64,000 nt of DNA, taken from positions 50,297 to 114,296 of the forward strand of contig JBLXEV010000013.1 of NCBI GenBank assembly GCA_048262715.1. The letters run 5' to 3'. The translations under genes and the position numbers were made by a program. This stretch comes from Albirhodobacter sp048262715 (GTDB lineage Bacteria > Pseudomonadota > Alphaproteobacteria > Rhodobacterales > Rhodobacteraceae). The notes under the pieces are model-generated. The model made no database searches and was not told where the DNA came from. It was given only the letters and a program-made list of their open reading frames with translations. This document shows positions 50,995-59,912 of the stretch, in pieces (the first letter of the stretch is position 1; each line of letters begins with the position of its first letter).

Positions 50995-51858
50995 TCAAAC
51001 GGCTTTGGCGTAGGGCGCGCGGTCGCCCGCACGGATCGGGGCAAGCGGAATATTGGAAATCGTGCTCAGCCGTGCTGCGAGGGCGGGGGTGACTGCCAGC
51101 ACTGAGCCACCATCCGACAAAGCGGCGTCGGTTTCGAGGAAATCGCACACAGAGCCGCCTGCCTCTTGCACGAGCAAAAGCCCTGCAAGGCAATCCCATG
51201 AATTCATGTGTAATTCCAGATAGCCATCAGAGCGGCCATCGGCGACATAGGCCAACCCCAGCGCGCCGGAGGCCGCACGGCGGACATTCGCGCCCGCATC
51301 CAGAATCCCTGTGAGCACGGAGAGATACTGGCTTTGCGGCACGCGGTTCGACCAGCCCAGCTCGACGCAGGCGGCCTCGAAGCTATCGGTCTCCGCTGTT
51401 CGGATCGGAGTTTCGTTGCGCGTTGCCCCCTCCCCATGGCGGGCGAAGTAGAGTTCGTTCAGGGCGGGGGCCGCAATCGCGCCGATCTCGATCACCCCGT
51501 CGACCACAAAGGCGATCGAGATGCAAAAATGCGGGATGCCGCGGGCGAAATTGGCTGTGCCGTCAATCGGATCGACAACCCAGACGCGGCCAGAGGTGAC
51601 GGCGCCGCCGGTCTCTTCGCCGAGAAAATCATCCTCGGGGAAGGCCTCTTTCAGGCGGGCGCGCAGATGCGCTTCCACCGCGCCATCGGTCTCGGTCAGG
51701 AAATCTTGCGGGCCCTTGCGGCCCACGGGCGCGCCCTGACGGCTCTGGCGCTCGAAGCCTTCCAGCGCCAGCTTGCCAGCGCTAGCGGCGACCTCTTTGC
51801 AAAAAGCGGCGCGACGGTCGAGCGCATCAGGGGCCAGCGGGAGCGGTTGTTTGGTCAT
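50995..51858 (-). CDS. Inositol monophosphatase-family phosphatase (copy 1)
   Basis: Protein of 287 residues of the Mg2+-dependent, Li+-sensitive phosphatase family. Metal motifs: GEETGG (about residue 80), VWVVDPIDGTANFARG (about 91-106) and the C-terminal HMNSWDCLAG (about 218). The family hydrolyses inositol phosphates and also histidinol phosphate, PAP or sugar phosphates. AAGGA precedes the ATG. It has its own upstream gap of 101 bases with a copy of the LacI-type palindrome, suggesting an internal promoter for the last three genes. Confidence 0.88.
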   Translation of the reverse strand: MTKQPLPLAPDALDRRAAFCKEVAASAGKLALEGFERQSRQGAPVGRKGPQDFLTETDGAVEAHLRARLKEAFPEDDFLGEETGGAVTSGRVWVVDPIDGTANFARGIPHFCISIAFVVDGVIEIGAIAAPALNELYFARHGEGATRNETPIRTAETDSFEAACVELGWSNRVPQSQYLSVLTGILDAGANVRRAASGALGLAYVADGRSDGYLELHMNSWDCLAGLLLVQEAGGSVCDFLETDAALSDGGSVLAVTPALAARLSTISNIPLAPIRAGDRAPYAKAV

Positions 51859-51895
51859 CGTCTACGTCCTTCAAGGGGGCCAGCGCAGTGCTCTA

Positions 51896-51911
51896 TTGCA
51901 CGCGTTTGCAT
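51896..51911 (-). promoter_or_regulatory. LacI-type operator candidate upstream of phosphatase copy 1
   Basis: TTGCA-CGCGTT-TGCAT, one mismatch from the TTGCA-N6-TGCAA palindrome at 47530-47545 and 59451-59466. It lies 38 bases before the start of the 50995-51858 gene, with AT-rich sequence upstream on the minus strand. Confidence 0.5.
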
Positions 51912-51959
51912 TGGATTCAATATCGATTTTATGACGTTTATAACTGTCTGTTGAGGCAA

Positions 51960-52838
51960 TCAGGTCGCGCTATTGCGTTGAGTGTCGATTTCGTCGCACA
52001 GCGTTTCAAGCGTGGGGTAGTGGGCCTGTGGCCCAAACGCGCGATATCCGGGGCAGGTGTAATCCGCTGCGCCTTTGGCGACACGCCCGAGCCGCAGCGG
52101 ATGATAGACACCGCCTGCGCGCCGCAGGATCAAGATCGCTGCGGTCACATCCCAAGCGTTCACGCCGAACCCGACAGCGGCATCCGCCCAGCCTGCCGCG
52201 ACATGGCAGAGCGTGAGGGCGGCGCTTCCCGGACGGCGCAGGGTGGCGAAGGCCTCCGTCAAGCGTCCGAACCGTTCCAATGAGATTTCGCGCCCGTCAA
52301 GACGGAAATCACGCGCCACCGGATAGCCCGAGATAAGCACCGCGCGGGCCTCCTCCACGGCACTTTTCGCGGTGAGGCGTTCATCATTGCACCACGCGCC
52401 TTCGGCATCGGCCCAAAACATCTGATCGCTCATCGGATCATAGACCGCGCCCGCGACGATCTCGCCATCAATCACCGCGCCAATCGAGACGCACCAGAAG
52501 GCGAGCCCGACTGCGAAATTCGCGGTGCCGTCGATCGGGTCCACGAACCAATTCACTTGCCCTGCGACGCCTGTCTCGCCCGAGGCGCCATCTTCTTCAC
52601 CGACAATCACAGCGTCCGGCGTGGCGGCCATTAGGAAGGCGCGCAGAGCAGCTTCTGTTGCGCGATCATGGATCGTGACGGGATCGTGGAGATCGACCTT
52701 ATGATTAACCTCCATCGCGCTTCGGAAGGCCGCGCGCAGCGCCGGGCCGACCGAGAGCGCCGCGTCCCGCGCGATTTGGGCGAGGTGAGCGGCCCGCGCA
52801 ATTTGCGCGGGGTCTTGGGCTGTCGTGATCTGGTCCAT
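51960..52838 (-). CDS. Inositol monophosphatase-family phosphatase (copy 2)
   Basis: Protein of 292 residues with the same fold as copy 1 but clearly diverged: VGEEDGASG, NWFVDPIDGTANFAVG and VNAWDVTAAILIL as the three metal motifs. Start choice: GGAAGGA lies 6 bases before the ATG at 52838; an earlier ATG at 52865 overlaps the stop of the binding-protein gene (ATGA) but lacks a ribosome site. Two different family members in one operon suggest two phosphates on one substrate, or two intermediates. Confidence 0.86.
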   Translation of the reverse strand: MDQITTAQDPAQIARAAHLAQIARDAALSVGPALRAAFRSAMEVNHKVDLHDPVTIHDRATEAALRAFLMAATPDAVIVGEEDGASGETGVAGQVNWFVDPIDGTANFAVGLAFWCVSIGAVIDGEIVAGAVYDPMSDQMFWADAEGAWCNDERLTAKSAVEEARAVLISGYPVARDFRLDGREISLERFGRLTEAFATLRRPGSAALTLCHVAAGWADAAVGFGVNAWDVTAAILILRRAGGVYHPLRLGRVAKGAADYTCPGYRAFGPQAHYPTLETLCDEIDTQRNSAT

Positions 52839-52861
52839 TACGGATCCTTCCGGTGCTTTGG

Positions 52862-53965
52862 TCATTTTTTGTAGTTCAGACGCCAGAAATCTTGCCAATC
52901 CTGCCGCAGATCATAATCGTCGAGCCCTGTGGCGCTGTCATAGCCCGCGAGCTTGTCTTTGAAACTGGCAAGGCCGGAGGGCTCGTCCTCGGGGAGGCTC
53001 AAACTGGTGCGGGTTGGCATTTTGCCATCCGCCATTTGCGGGCCGATACCCTCTTCGGTGAGCACGTAGCGCACGAAGAGCTTGGCCGCATTCGGGCTAT
53101 CGCTGCCCGTCGCGATCAGCGCGAGCTTGGTATACGTCCAGCCCGCCCAGGGATCGAGATCAGCGCAGGGGGCGAGATGAAAGCCCTTGCCCTCAATATC
53201 GCGGAATTTGGCGGAACTCATCAGCCCGAAGAACGGCTCGGTTTGCGCAGCTGCGCCGACGGCCTCCGAGATCCGATCATCGCCATCGGTTAGCAGCGGA
53301 CCATTTGCAGCGAGACCCGCCAGCCACGCGGAGGTCGCGTTGGGGTGATCGGTCTCGAGCGGCTTGCCGTAGTGGCGCTCATAGGCGGCGGCAACTTTGG
53401 CATCATCATGCATCGCGGTTTGGTTGAACCAGTCGGTGTAGCTGCTCTTGACCAGCGGATCGACCATCGCGACTTTCCCGTGCCATTCCGGCTCCGTCAG
53501 TTGCCAGATATTGGTGACGGGGCAGCTCTCATAGACCTCTGAATTATAGGCCCAGAGATTGGCATTCGTGGTGATCGCCAGAGGGTTTTGATATTGCGCG
53601 GGCAGATCGGCGGCGAGATCGGCAGGCACCCAGCTTTCCACGAAGCCCTGCGGGATCAGCGTGGCGATCGAGGCGGGCGCGTCGGTGATCATCAGCACAT
53701 CGCCGAGAACATTCTTCGCCTGTGCCTCGCGGATGATCATTTCAAGTTGCGCCGTCGCGGAGACCTTCTGGCCAATCGCTTCCAGCCCGTATTTGGCGGC
53801 AAAATTCTCAGCCATGTCTTTGATTTTTCCGGTGCTGTCATAGACCGTCAAAGGCGGCTCGGTTTTCGCGGCGGCGAGCAGCTCGGCCTCGGACTCCTGA
53901 GCATATGCGCCCATTGGCGCGGCAAGGCAAAGTGCCATTGTTGCGGATAGGATAGGGTGTTTCAT
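52862..53965 (-). CDS. ABC importer periplasmic binding protein, paralogue 3
   Basis: Protein of 367 residues with a signal peptide (residues 1-22, cleavage after AYA). It resembles the FbpA/PotD-type binding proteins of ABC importers. It shares with its two upstream neighbours AKTEPPLTVYDSTGKI near the mature start, a Cys in SCPVTNIW, a second Cys in APCADLDPW, and the C-terminal RQDWQDFWR. The paired tyrosines used for ferric binding by FbpA are not seen, so iron is unlikely. Shared cysteines suggest one disulfide. Ligand unknown; the phosphatases downstream point to a phosphorylated compound. Confidence 0.8.
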   Translation of the reverse strand: MKHPILSATMALCLAAPMGAYAQESEAELLAAAKTEPPLTVYDSTGKIKDMAENFAAKYGLEAIGQKVSATAQLEMIIREAQAKNVLGDVLMITDAPASIATLIPQGFVESWVPADLAADLPAQYQNPLAITTNANLWAYNSEVYESCPVTNIWQLTEPEWHGKVAMVDPLVKSSYTDWFNQTAMHDDAKVAAAYERHYGKPLETDHPNATSAWLAGLAANGPLLTDGDDRISEAVGAAAQTEPFFGLMSSAKFRDIEGKGFHLAPCADLDPWAGWTYTKLALIATGSDSPNAAKLFVRYVLTEEGIGPQMADGKMPTRTSLSLPEDEPSGLASFKDKLAGYDSATGLDDYDLRQDWQDFWRLNYKK

Positions 53966-54014
53966 CGGTTACTCCAGTTGCGGTGGAGATCGGGCAGGGG
54001 CTGCCCGACCGAAA

Positions 54015-55154
54015 TCACTTGCTGTAATTCAGGCGCCAGAAATCTTGCCAATCCTGACGGGTGTCCCAATCGGAGGCCGCGTGCGCGACTTGATAGGGCA
54101 AAACGCGGTCCATTACGGCGCCGACGCCCGAAGGCTCGCTGTCTGGCAGGCCGACGTCGATGTTGGAGGACAGCTTGCCGTCTTCGGCCTGCGGCGCGAT
54201 GCCCTCGTCAGTGAGAACGTAGCGGATGAAGAGCTTGGCCGCGTTCGGGCTATCCGTGCCCGAGGCGATCACGCCCACGCCGGCGTTTGCGAACCCGAGG
54301 AAGGGTTGCATATCGCTGCAAAGGCCGAGCTTGAGGCCGCCATCCACATTGTCGCGGAATTTGGCGGAGCTCATCATCCCCATGAAGGCTTCGGTTTGAC
54401 CAGGTGATCCGACAGCCTCCGCCGCGCTGCTATCGGAGGAACCCAGCAGCGGGCCGTTTTCCGCCAGTGCTTTGACCCATGCTTTGGTCGCGCTGGCTTG
54501 ATCGGTTTCCAGTGGTTTGCCAAAGTGATCGGCATAGGCTTTGGCCACCGCCGTATCGGCTTGGCTTTCCATCTGGTTGAACCAATCGGTGTAAATCGTT
54601 TTGCCCAAGGGATCCTGCATCGCGACATGGCCACGCCATTTCGGCTCGGTCAGCTCCCAGATATTGCTCACGGGGCAAGTCTCGTTCTGCTCGGCATTAA
54701 AAGCCCAGACGTTGACCGTGGTGACGACGACGAGCGGGTCTTGATATTGGCTCGGGATCTTATCGGCCATATCGGGCGGCAGGTAGCTGATGGCCGCGCC
54801 GACGGGCAGCACCTCGCCGACAACGGAGGGCGCGTCGGAGATGATCGAGACATCGCCTTGCACATTGCCCGCCCGCGCTTCGCGCAGCAGCATCTCGACT
54901 TGCGCCGTGGCTTTTACCTTTGTCCCGATAGCTTGCAGCCCGTATTTGGCGGCGAAGGCGTCGGCCATCTCGGTGATTTTCCCCGTGCTGTCATAGACTT
55001 GCAGGGGCGGCTCGGCTTTTGCAGCGGCGATCATCGCCTCGACGTCTGGCGTCTCCGAATGGGCGGGGGCGGCGAGGGTGAAGGCCGAAAGGGCCGCTGC
55101 GGAGAGCATCGTTGTGCGTGTGAGTAGAGCCGCAGTCTTTGCTGTGGTTTTCAT
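54015..55154 (-). CDS. ABC importer periplasmic binding protein, paralogue 2
   Basis: Protein of 379 residues with a longer signal peptide (residues 1-32, ending PAHS). Core similar to paralogues 1 and 3: AKAEPPLQVYDSTGKI, TCPVSNIWELTEP, LCSDMQPF, YVLTDEGIAPQ and the C-terminal RQDWQDFWR. GGGAGGA precedes the ATG. The gene follows paralogue 1 by 54 bases and precedes paralogue 3 by 49. Differences in the middle third (for example YTDWFNQMESQ against YADWFNQLETH) may tune ligand choice. Confidence 0.8.
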   Translation of the reverse strand: MKTTAKTAALLTRTTMLSAAALSAFTLAAPAHSETPDVEAMIAAAKAEPPLQVYDSTGKITEMADAFAAKYGLQAIGTKVKATAQVEMLLREARAGNVQGDVSIISDAPSVVGEVLPVGAAISYLPPDMADKIPSQYQDPLVVVTTVNVWAFNAEQNETCPVSNIWELTEPKWRGHVAMQDPLGKTIYTDWFNQMESQADTAVAKAYADHFGKPLETDQASATKAWVKALAENGPLLGSSDSSAAEAVGSPGQTEAFMGMMSSAKFRDNVDGGLKLGLCSDMQPFLGFANAGVGVIASGTDSPNAAKLFIRYVLTDEGIAPQAEDGKLSSNIDVGLPDSEPSGVGAVMDRVLPYQVAHAASDWDTRQDWQDFWRLNYSK

Positions 55155-55208
55155 TTTATCCTCCCTGAATAGCGTGGGTCTGGCCGCGGTTCTCGCGACC
55201 AGACAAGC

Positions 55209-56309
55209 TCAGTTGCGCAGCGCCATGCGCCATGCGTCCTGCCAATCCTGGCGCTTATCGAGATCCTCGATCGCGGTGGCAGTGTCATAGACCATCAGCT
55301 TTTCGATATGGCTGCCGACGCCCGACGATTCCTCGGGATTGGCGGCGATGCTGGTGTTGGACGAGATCTTGCCGTCGATGGTCTGCGGGGCGATGCCCTC
55401 TTCACTGAGCAGGTATTGCACGAAGAGCTTTGTTGCATTCGGGCTTTTCGAGCCTGCCGCCATCGCCGCAACCCCCGGATAGAGCCAGCCTTCGAATGGC
55501 GCGATATCGGAGCAGATCCCGAGCGCGGTTTTGCCCTTGGTGTTATCGCGGAATTTGGCGGTGGACATGATCCCCATGAATGGCTCCGCCTGCCCAAGCG
55601 CGCCCACGGCATCAGACACGCCCGAGCTATCGGCGATCAGCGGCGCGTTTGCGGCGAAGGCTTGCACCCATGCGGCGGTGGCCGATTGTGCGGAGGTATC
55701 AAGCGGTTTGCCATAATGGGCCTCATAAGCGGCGGCCATTTCGGCATCGTGATGGGTTTCCAGCTGATTGAACCAATCGGCATAGGCAGGCTTGGCCAGC
55801 GGATCCATCATCGCGACCTTCCCGTGCCAGTCAGGATCAGTGAACGCCCAAACATTATCGACGGGGCAGTGATCATGGACTTCGGTGTTATAGGCCCAGA
55901 CATGCGGATCGGAGACGACGACCAGCGGATCGCGCGACTGTGGTGCGATGCTGTCAGCGAGATCCGGCGGCAGCCATGTCGTTGCGATACCCTCGGGGAT
56001 CAATTGCCCCATGATCACCGCGAGATCGCCCGCCACGGCCAGATCGCCGACAATATTGCCCGCCTGCGCTTCGCGGATCATCAGCTCGGCCTGTTCGGCC
56101 TCATTCACTTTCTTGCCCGTGGCCTGCACGCCGTAGGCTTTGGTGAAGGCCTCCGCCGTCTCCACGATCTTGCCTGTCACGGCATAGACGGTAATCGGCG
56201 GCTCCGCTTTCGCGGCCTCGATCATTGCGGCGTCTTGGGCCGCCACCATCCCTGCGCTGCCCAAAAGTAGGGCGGTTGCCAAGGGGGCGTATTTTACGGT
56301 CGTTTTCAT
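55209..56309 (-). CDS. ABC importer periplasmic binding protein, paralogue 1
   Basis: Protein of 366 residues. The signal peptide MKTTVKYAPLATALLLGSAG is followed by cleavage near VAAQ. The ATG at 56309 is chosen because GGGAGGAGA lies just upstream; a longer frame from 56405 would bury the signal. It carries AKAEPPITVYAVTGKI, HCPVDNVWAFTDP, ICSDIAPFEGW, YLLSEEGIAPQ and RQDWQDAWR, the shared pattern of the three paralogues. First of the binding-protein genes after the ATPase; no ferric-binding Tyr-Tyr is seen. Confidence 0.8.
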   Translation of the reverse strand: MKTTVKYAPLATALLLGSAGMVAAQDAAMIEAAKAEPPITVYAVTGKIVETAEAFTKAYGVQATGKKVNEAEQAELMIREAQAGNIVGDLAVAGDLAVIMGQLIPEGIATTWLPPDLADSIAPQSRDPLVVVSDPHVWAYNTEVHDHCPVDNVWAFTDPDWHGKVAMMDPLAKPAYADWFNQLETHHDAEMAAAYEAHYGKPLDTSAQSATAAWVQAFAANAPLIADSSGVSDAVGALGQAEPFMGIMSTAKFRDNTKGKTALGICSDIAPFEGWLYPGVAAMAAGSKSPNATKLFVQYLLSEEGIAPQTIDGKISSNTSIAANPEESSGVGSHIEKLMVYDTATAIEDLDKRQDWQDAWRMALRN

Positions 56310-56346
56310 GAGGTCTCCTCCCAAAGATTTCATGTGGCCAAAACTG

Positions 56347-57474
56347 TCAGGCGGCGAGTTGCGCCAAAAGCGGATCTGCGCCGCGCAGACGCACGCCGTC
56401 GGCATCGAAAAGATGCAGCGCTGCGGGGCGCATCACGACGGTGACCATTTCGCCTTGCTTGAGGCTTGGCGCGACATGGGTTGTCATGAACAAGGTCTGG
56501 CCCGCGGCTTGCAATTCGATGATCCAGCTTCCGCCCGTGGGCAGAACGCCCGAGACGGTCGCGGGCACGCTGAACTGGCCTTCGGGCAAGGGGGCGGTGC
56601 CAGTGAGCAGCCGCAGCGCCTCGGGTCGGATGCCCATGGAGGCCGCATCGGTGACCTCCGGCAAGCTTTGCGACAGGAAGACGCGTGCGAACCGTGCGAG
56701 CGGGGTCATATCGCCCGACATCTCCATGATATTGATCGGCGGGGCACCGACGAATTCCGCCACGAAACGGTTGGCGGGGCGCTCATAGATATCGTCGGGC
56801 GTGCCCATCTGCTGCAAGCGGCCCTCGTTCATCACGGCGATAGTGGTCGCCAGCGTCATTGCCTCCCATTGGTCATGGGTCACGAACAGGATCGTGGTCC
56901 CGAAATCCGCATGGATCCGCTTCAGCTCGGCGCGCATTTCCAGCCGCAAGCGCGCATCGAGGTTGGACAGCGGCTCGTCGAGCAACAGCACACCGGGGCT
57001 GACCGCGAGCATCCTTGCCAGCGCCACGCGCTGTTGTTGACCGCCGGAAAGCTGCGAGGGGAAGCGATCACGGTATTTCTCGATCCCGAGCGCCTTCATC
57101 ACCTCCTCGGTGCGGGCGTCGCGCTCTGCGGCGGGCATCTTGCGCAGGCGCAGGCCAAAATCGACATTGCGTGCGATGGTGAGATGCGGCCAGAGCGCGT
57201 AGCTTTGGAACACCAGACCCAGCTCGCGTTTTTCCGGCGGGATAAACACCGCCTGATCGGGGCAATCCACGATCCGCCCGCCGATATCAAGCGATCCGCC
57301 TGACAGATTTTCCAACCCCGCGATCATCCGCAAAGTGGTGGTCTTGCCGCAGCCCGAAGGCCCGAGCAGACACATGAATTCGCCATCGGCAATTTCGAGA
57401 TCGAGATCGGGAACCGCATTGCTGTTTGCACCCGGATAGGCTTTGCGCGCCCCGCGCAGATTGATCGTCGGCAT
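56347..57474 (-). CDS. ABC importer ATPase (FbpC/PotA-like)
   Basis: Protein of 375 residues. Walker A GPSGCGKTTTLR lies at about residue 40, signature LSGGQQQRVALARML at about 137, Walker B VLLLDEPLSNLD at about 158, followed by a TOBE-type C-terminal domain that often has a regulatory role. The ATG at 57474 is chosen for its GGGAGG site; that site lies within the last codons of the permease gene, so the two are coupled. It powers the fused permease. Confidence 0.9.
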   Translation of the reverse strand: MPTINLRGARKAYPGANSNAVPDLDLEIADGEFMCLLGPSGCGKTTTLRMIAGLENLSGGSLDIGGRIVDCPDQAVFIPPEKRELGLVFQSYALWPHLTIARNVDFGLRLRKMPAAERDARTEEVMKALGIEKYRDRFPSQLSGGQQQRVALARMLAVSPGVLLLDEPLSNLDARLRLEMRAELKRIHADFGTTILFVTHDQWEAMTLATTIAVMNEGRLQQMGTPDDIYERPANRFVAEFVGAPPINIMEMSGDMTPLARFARVFLSQSLPEVTDAASMGIRPEALRLLTGTAPLPEGQFSVPATVSGVLPTGGSWIIELQAAGQTLFMTTHVAPSLKQGEMVTVVMRPAALHLFDADGVRLRGADPLLAQLAA

Positions 57475-57475
57475 A

Positions 57476-59299
57476 TTAACCTCCCAGCCCTTCGGCAAGA
57501 TTTGTTCCGGTGAGTTTTTGCGCGGCCAAAGTCCCGAAATAGGCGATGGCGGCGATGATCAGCACGACCGCATTGGCGGCTTGGGTGTAGTGGTAATCGA
57601 CAAGCCGCAGCGAGAAGGTGGTCAGCACATCAGTGCTGGGCACCGCGAGCATGACGAACAGGCTGAGCCCTTTGATCCCCGAGATGAAGGGTAAGAGAAC
57701 GCCCGTCACCAGTGATCCTTTCTGGATCGGGATCACCACGCGGGTCATCCGGCGCAGCCAGCCCGCGCCCGAGATTTGGGCGGCTTCTTCCGGTTCTTTG
57801 CCAAGCTGCATCATCGCCGAGATCCCAGCGCGAGAGGCATAGGGCATCTGCTCGGCCATGAGTGCCAGCATCAGGATCGCGATCGTGCCATAAAGGGCGG
57901 GGATCGGCCCGCGCTGCACCGCAAAGAGCGAGAGATAGGCGGCGGCAAAGGCGATGCCGGGTACGAGATAGGGCAGAAAGGTGATCTGCCGCAGGAAACC
58001 AGACAGCGCAGGGACCGGCGTGCGGACCACCACATACCCCACCAGCAGCCCCAGAATGCCCGAGCAAATCGAGGCGGAGCCGACGATCCACAGCGTATTC
58101 CACGCCGCCGACCACAGATCCGGCGAGAGCAGGATGCCGGTGCGCAGTGCAACCGTATCTAGATCCGTGCCGATCCAATATTGCAGGGTAAAGTTATCCA
58201 GATTGAACCGCGCGGGGATTTTCATCACCGTCGAGAGCGCCAATGTCAGCACAGGCAGCCCGACGCTGAACAGGAACATGCTGCCTGCAAAGCCCGTTGC
58301 GGGGATGCGCCAGCGGCGCAGCTTCACCGTTTTGTTCATCGAACCTTTCGAGCCGACCGTCACGAACCGCCGCGCTTCGCGCACCAGATAGGTGTCGATC
58401 AAGAGCGTCAGCACGCCCATCAGCATGATCGCGCCCGCCAGAACCCCCGCGACGCCCGTTTGGCGTGAGGCGATATTGCGAAACAGCGAAGTCGCCAGCA
58501 CGTCAAATTTCACGGGCAAGCCAAGCACATAGGCCACGCCAAATTCGCCAAGGCATTTCGCGAAGATCAAGACAACGGCGGAGAGAAGGGCGGGGCGCAT
58601 CAGCGGCAAGACCACCTGCCGCGCAATCGTCCAGCCGGATGCGCCTAAAATCCGCGCGGAGTCTTCCAACTGGCTATCAAAGCGGCGCAACCCGTTGCCG
58701 AACAGCAAGATAATGAACGGCGTGTAATGCAGCGCGAGGATGATGGTGATCGGCACTTGGCCATAGGCCAGCCAATCGGGCGGCGCAAAGCCCATCGCCT
58801 CGAACCAGCCCTGCTGGCCGCCAATGGTGCGATTGCGGAACAGGGTTGTCCACGCCAATGCAAAGGTCCATGCAGGCAGCATATATGGCACGATCAGCGC
58901 GGTGGCGAACCAACGCCGCGCGAACATATCGGTGCGGCTCAAAAGCCACGCGAGCGGGGTGCCGATCACGAAGGATAGGGCAATCGCGCCGAAAGCGACC
59001 GAGAGCGTGTTGATCAGCGGCTGCCAGAACAGATCGCGCGAAATCGGCGAGAGGAAGGTCCGCGTGAGATAGTAAAGCGTGCCCGAGCCGACATCCGAGC
59101 CGATGCGACGATTGTCGCCAAATTGCACCTGCCCTGCGTCGATCAGGATAGAAATGATCGGAACGAGGATGAGATAGGTGAACAGCAAGGCCATCAGGAT
59201 GCCGATCACCGTTGTCGGCTCATGCATCGCGAGGCGATAGCGGTATTTCAACCGCGCCAAGCGATTGTTCTGTATTGGTAGGTCATGCTCGGGTGTCAT
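57476..59299 (-). CDS. ABC importer permease, fused two-domain (FbpB type)
   Basis: Membrane protein of 607 residues with 12 or so helices and two permease domains in one chain. EAA-type loops are seen near DSQLEDSARILGASGWTIARQ (described by region, about residue 220) and QLGKEPEEAAQISGAGWLRR (about 510). Fusion of the two halves is the rule in FbpB-like systems. The ATG at 59299 has AGGGGG upstream; the longer frame from 59470 runs through the operator region and is rejected. First gene of the importer/phosphatase operon. Confidence 0.88.
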   Translation of the reverse strand: MTPEHDLPIQNNRLARLKYRYRLAMHEPTTVIGILMALLFTYLILVPIISILIDAGQVQFGDNRRIGSDVGSGTLYYLTRTFLSPISRDLFWQPLINTLSVAFGAIALSFVIGTPLAWLLSRTDMFARRWFATALIVPYMLPAWTFALAWTTLFRNRTIGGQQGWFEAMGFAPPDWLAYGQVPITIILALHYTPFIILLFGNGLRRFDSQLEDSARILGASGWTIARQVVLPLMRPALLSAVVLIFAKCLGEFGVAYVLGLPVKFDVLATSLFRNIASRQTGVAGVLAGAIMLMGVLTLLIDTYLVREARRFVTVGSKGSMNKTVKLRRWRIPATGFAGSMFLFSVGLPVLTLALSTVMKIPARFNLDNFTLQYWIGTDLDTVALRTGILLSPDLWSAAWNTLWIVGSASICSGILGLLVGYVVVRTPVPALSGFLRQITFLPYLVPGIAFAAAYLSLFAVQRGPIPALYGTIAILMLALMAEQMPYASRAGISAMMQLGKEPEEAAQISGAGWLRRMTRVVIPIQKGSLVTGVLLPFISGIKGLSLFVMLAVPSTDVLTTFSLRLVDYHYTQAANAVVLIIAAIAYFGTLAAQKLTGTNLAEGLGG

Positions 59300-59440
59300 C
59301 GGTACGCCCCCTGCAAAGGGGTGACCGAGCGGAATCGATCCGTCGTCATTCAGTCTTCCTCCCTGTGGGTGGCCCGACCGAAGTCGCTCCTCGGCCATCC
59401 CGTGTGCCGCAGGGCGATGCCCGCGATCCTTGAGTGATCG

Positions 59441-59466
59441 TTGCATATTATTGCACGGCTGTGCAA
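59441..59466 (-). promoter_or_regulatory. LacI-type operator(s) upstream of the importer operon
   Basis: TTGCACGGCTGTGCAA (59451-59466) is a palindrome with 6-base arms, and TTGCATATTATTGCAC (59441-59456) overlaps it as a second, looser copy. TGCA occurs at 59442, 59452 and 59462, exactly 10 bases apart, that is one face of the helix. It lies 142 bases before the permease start. Confidence 0.6.
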
Positions 59467-59912
59467 ACAAATTTATTTGTTATTTATCATTGAGATATGA
59501 TTAATCGTTCAAGATTGCCGCATGGTTTTTCTGAGAAATAGGATTCTGTATGCAAAGGAGTTCAGGAGCGCATTCTCGTCCAATGGCCCTTTTGTGGCGC
59601 GAGGTCTAAGCGGCGCTTGATCCGCGACGGAGGCAGGCCCGCCAGTGCAGAGCACGGCGGCGGCTGGTCGTTTTGGGGAGGATTGGCAGGGGGGGGACTC
59701 GCCCGTCAGTCGCGGCAGGGGCAAGCAACAGTGTCTTTGTGCGTCGAGAGAGGGTGCGCAGTGTGCTGTTGCTGCAAATAATTGGCGGTATTGGCCGTCG
59801 GACGAGGGTTGGCACCCCTCACATTGGGATCGGCTGCGGCCCGAGCCTTTGGGGTTTAAGGCCCGTGATCCAATGAGGGTGCCGCGCTGCCTGTCCTTAA
59901 TCTGTAGTGGCG
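59467..59912. other. Non-coding stretch between importer operon and DUF983 gene
   Basis: An AT-rich promoter-like part (59467-59515) sits next to the operator. Then follow about 400 bases with no frame that has a credible start, ribosome site or recognisable product. One TGTATGCA octamer (59547-59554) matches the repeat near the MocR gene. The rest shows nothing I can name; it may be decayed sequence. Confidence 0.5.

Noticed and set aside
52862..56309. Annotation of the three binding proteins as ferric-iron receptors
   Set aside because: The overall fold is FbpA-like, but the Tyr-Tyr iron-binding pair is not seen and the neighbours are phosphatases, not iron genes.
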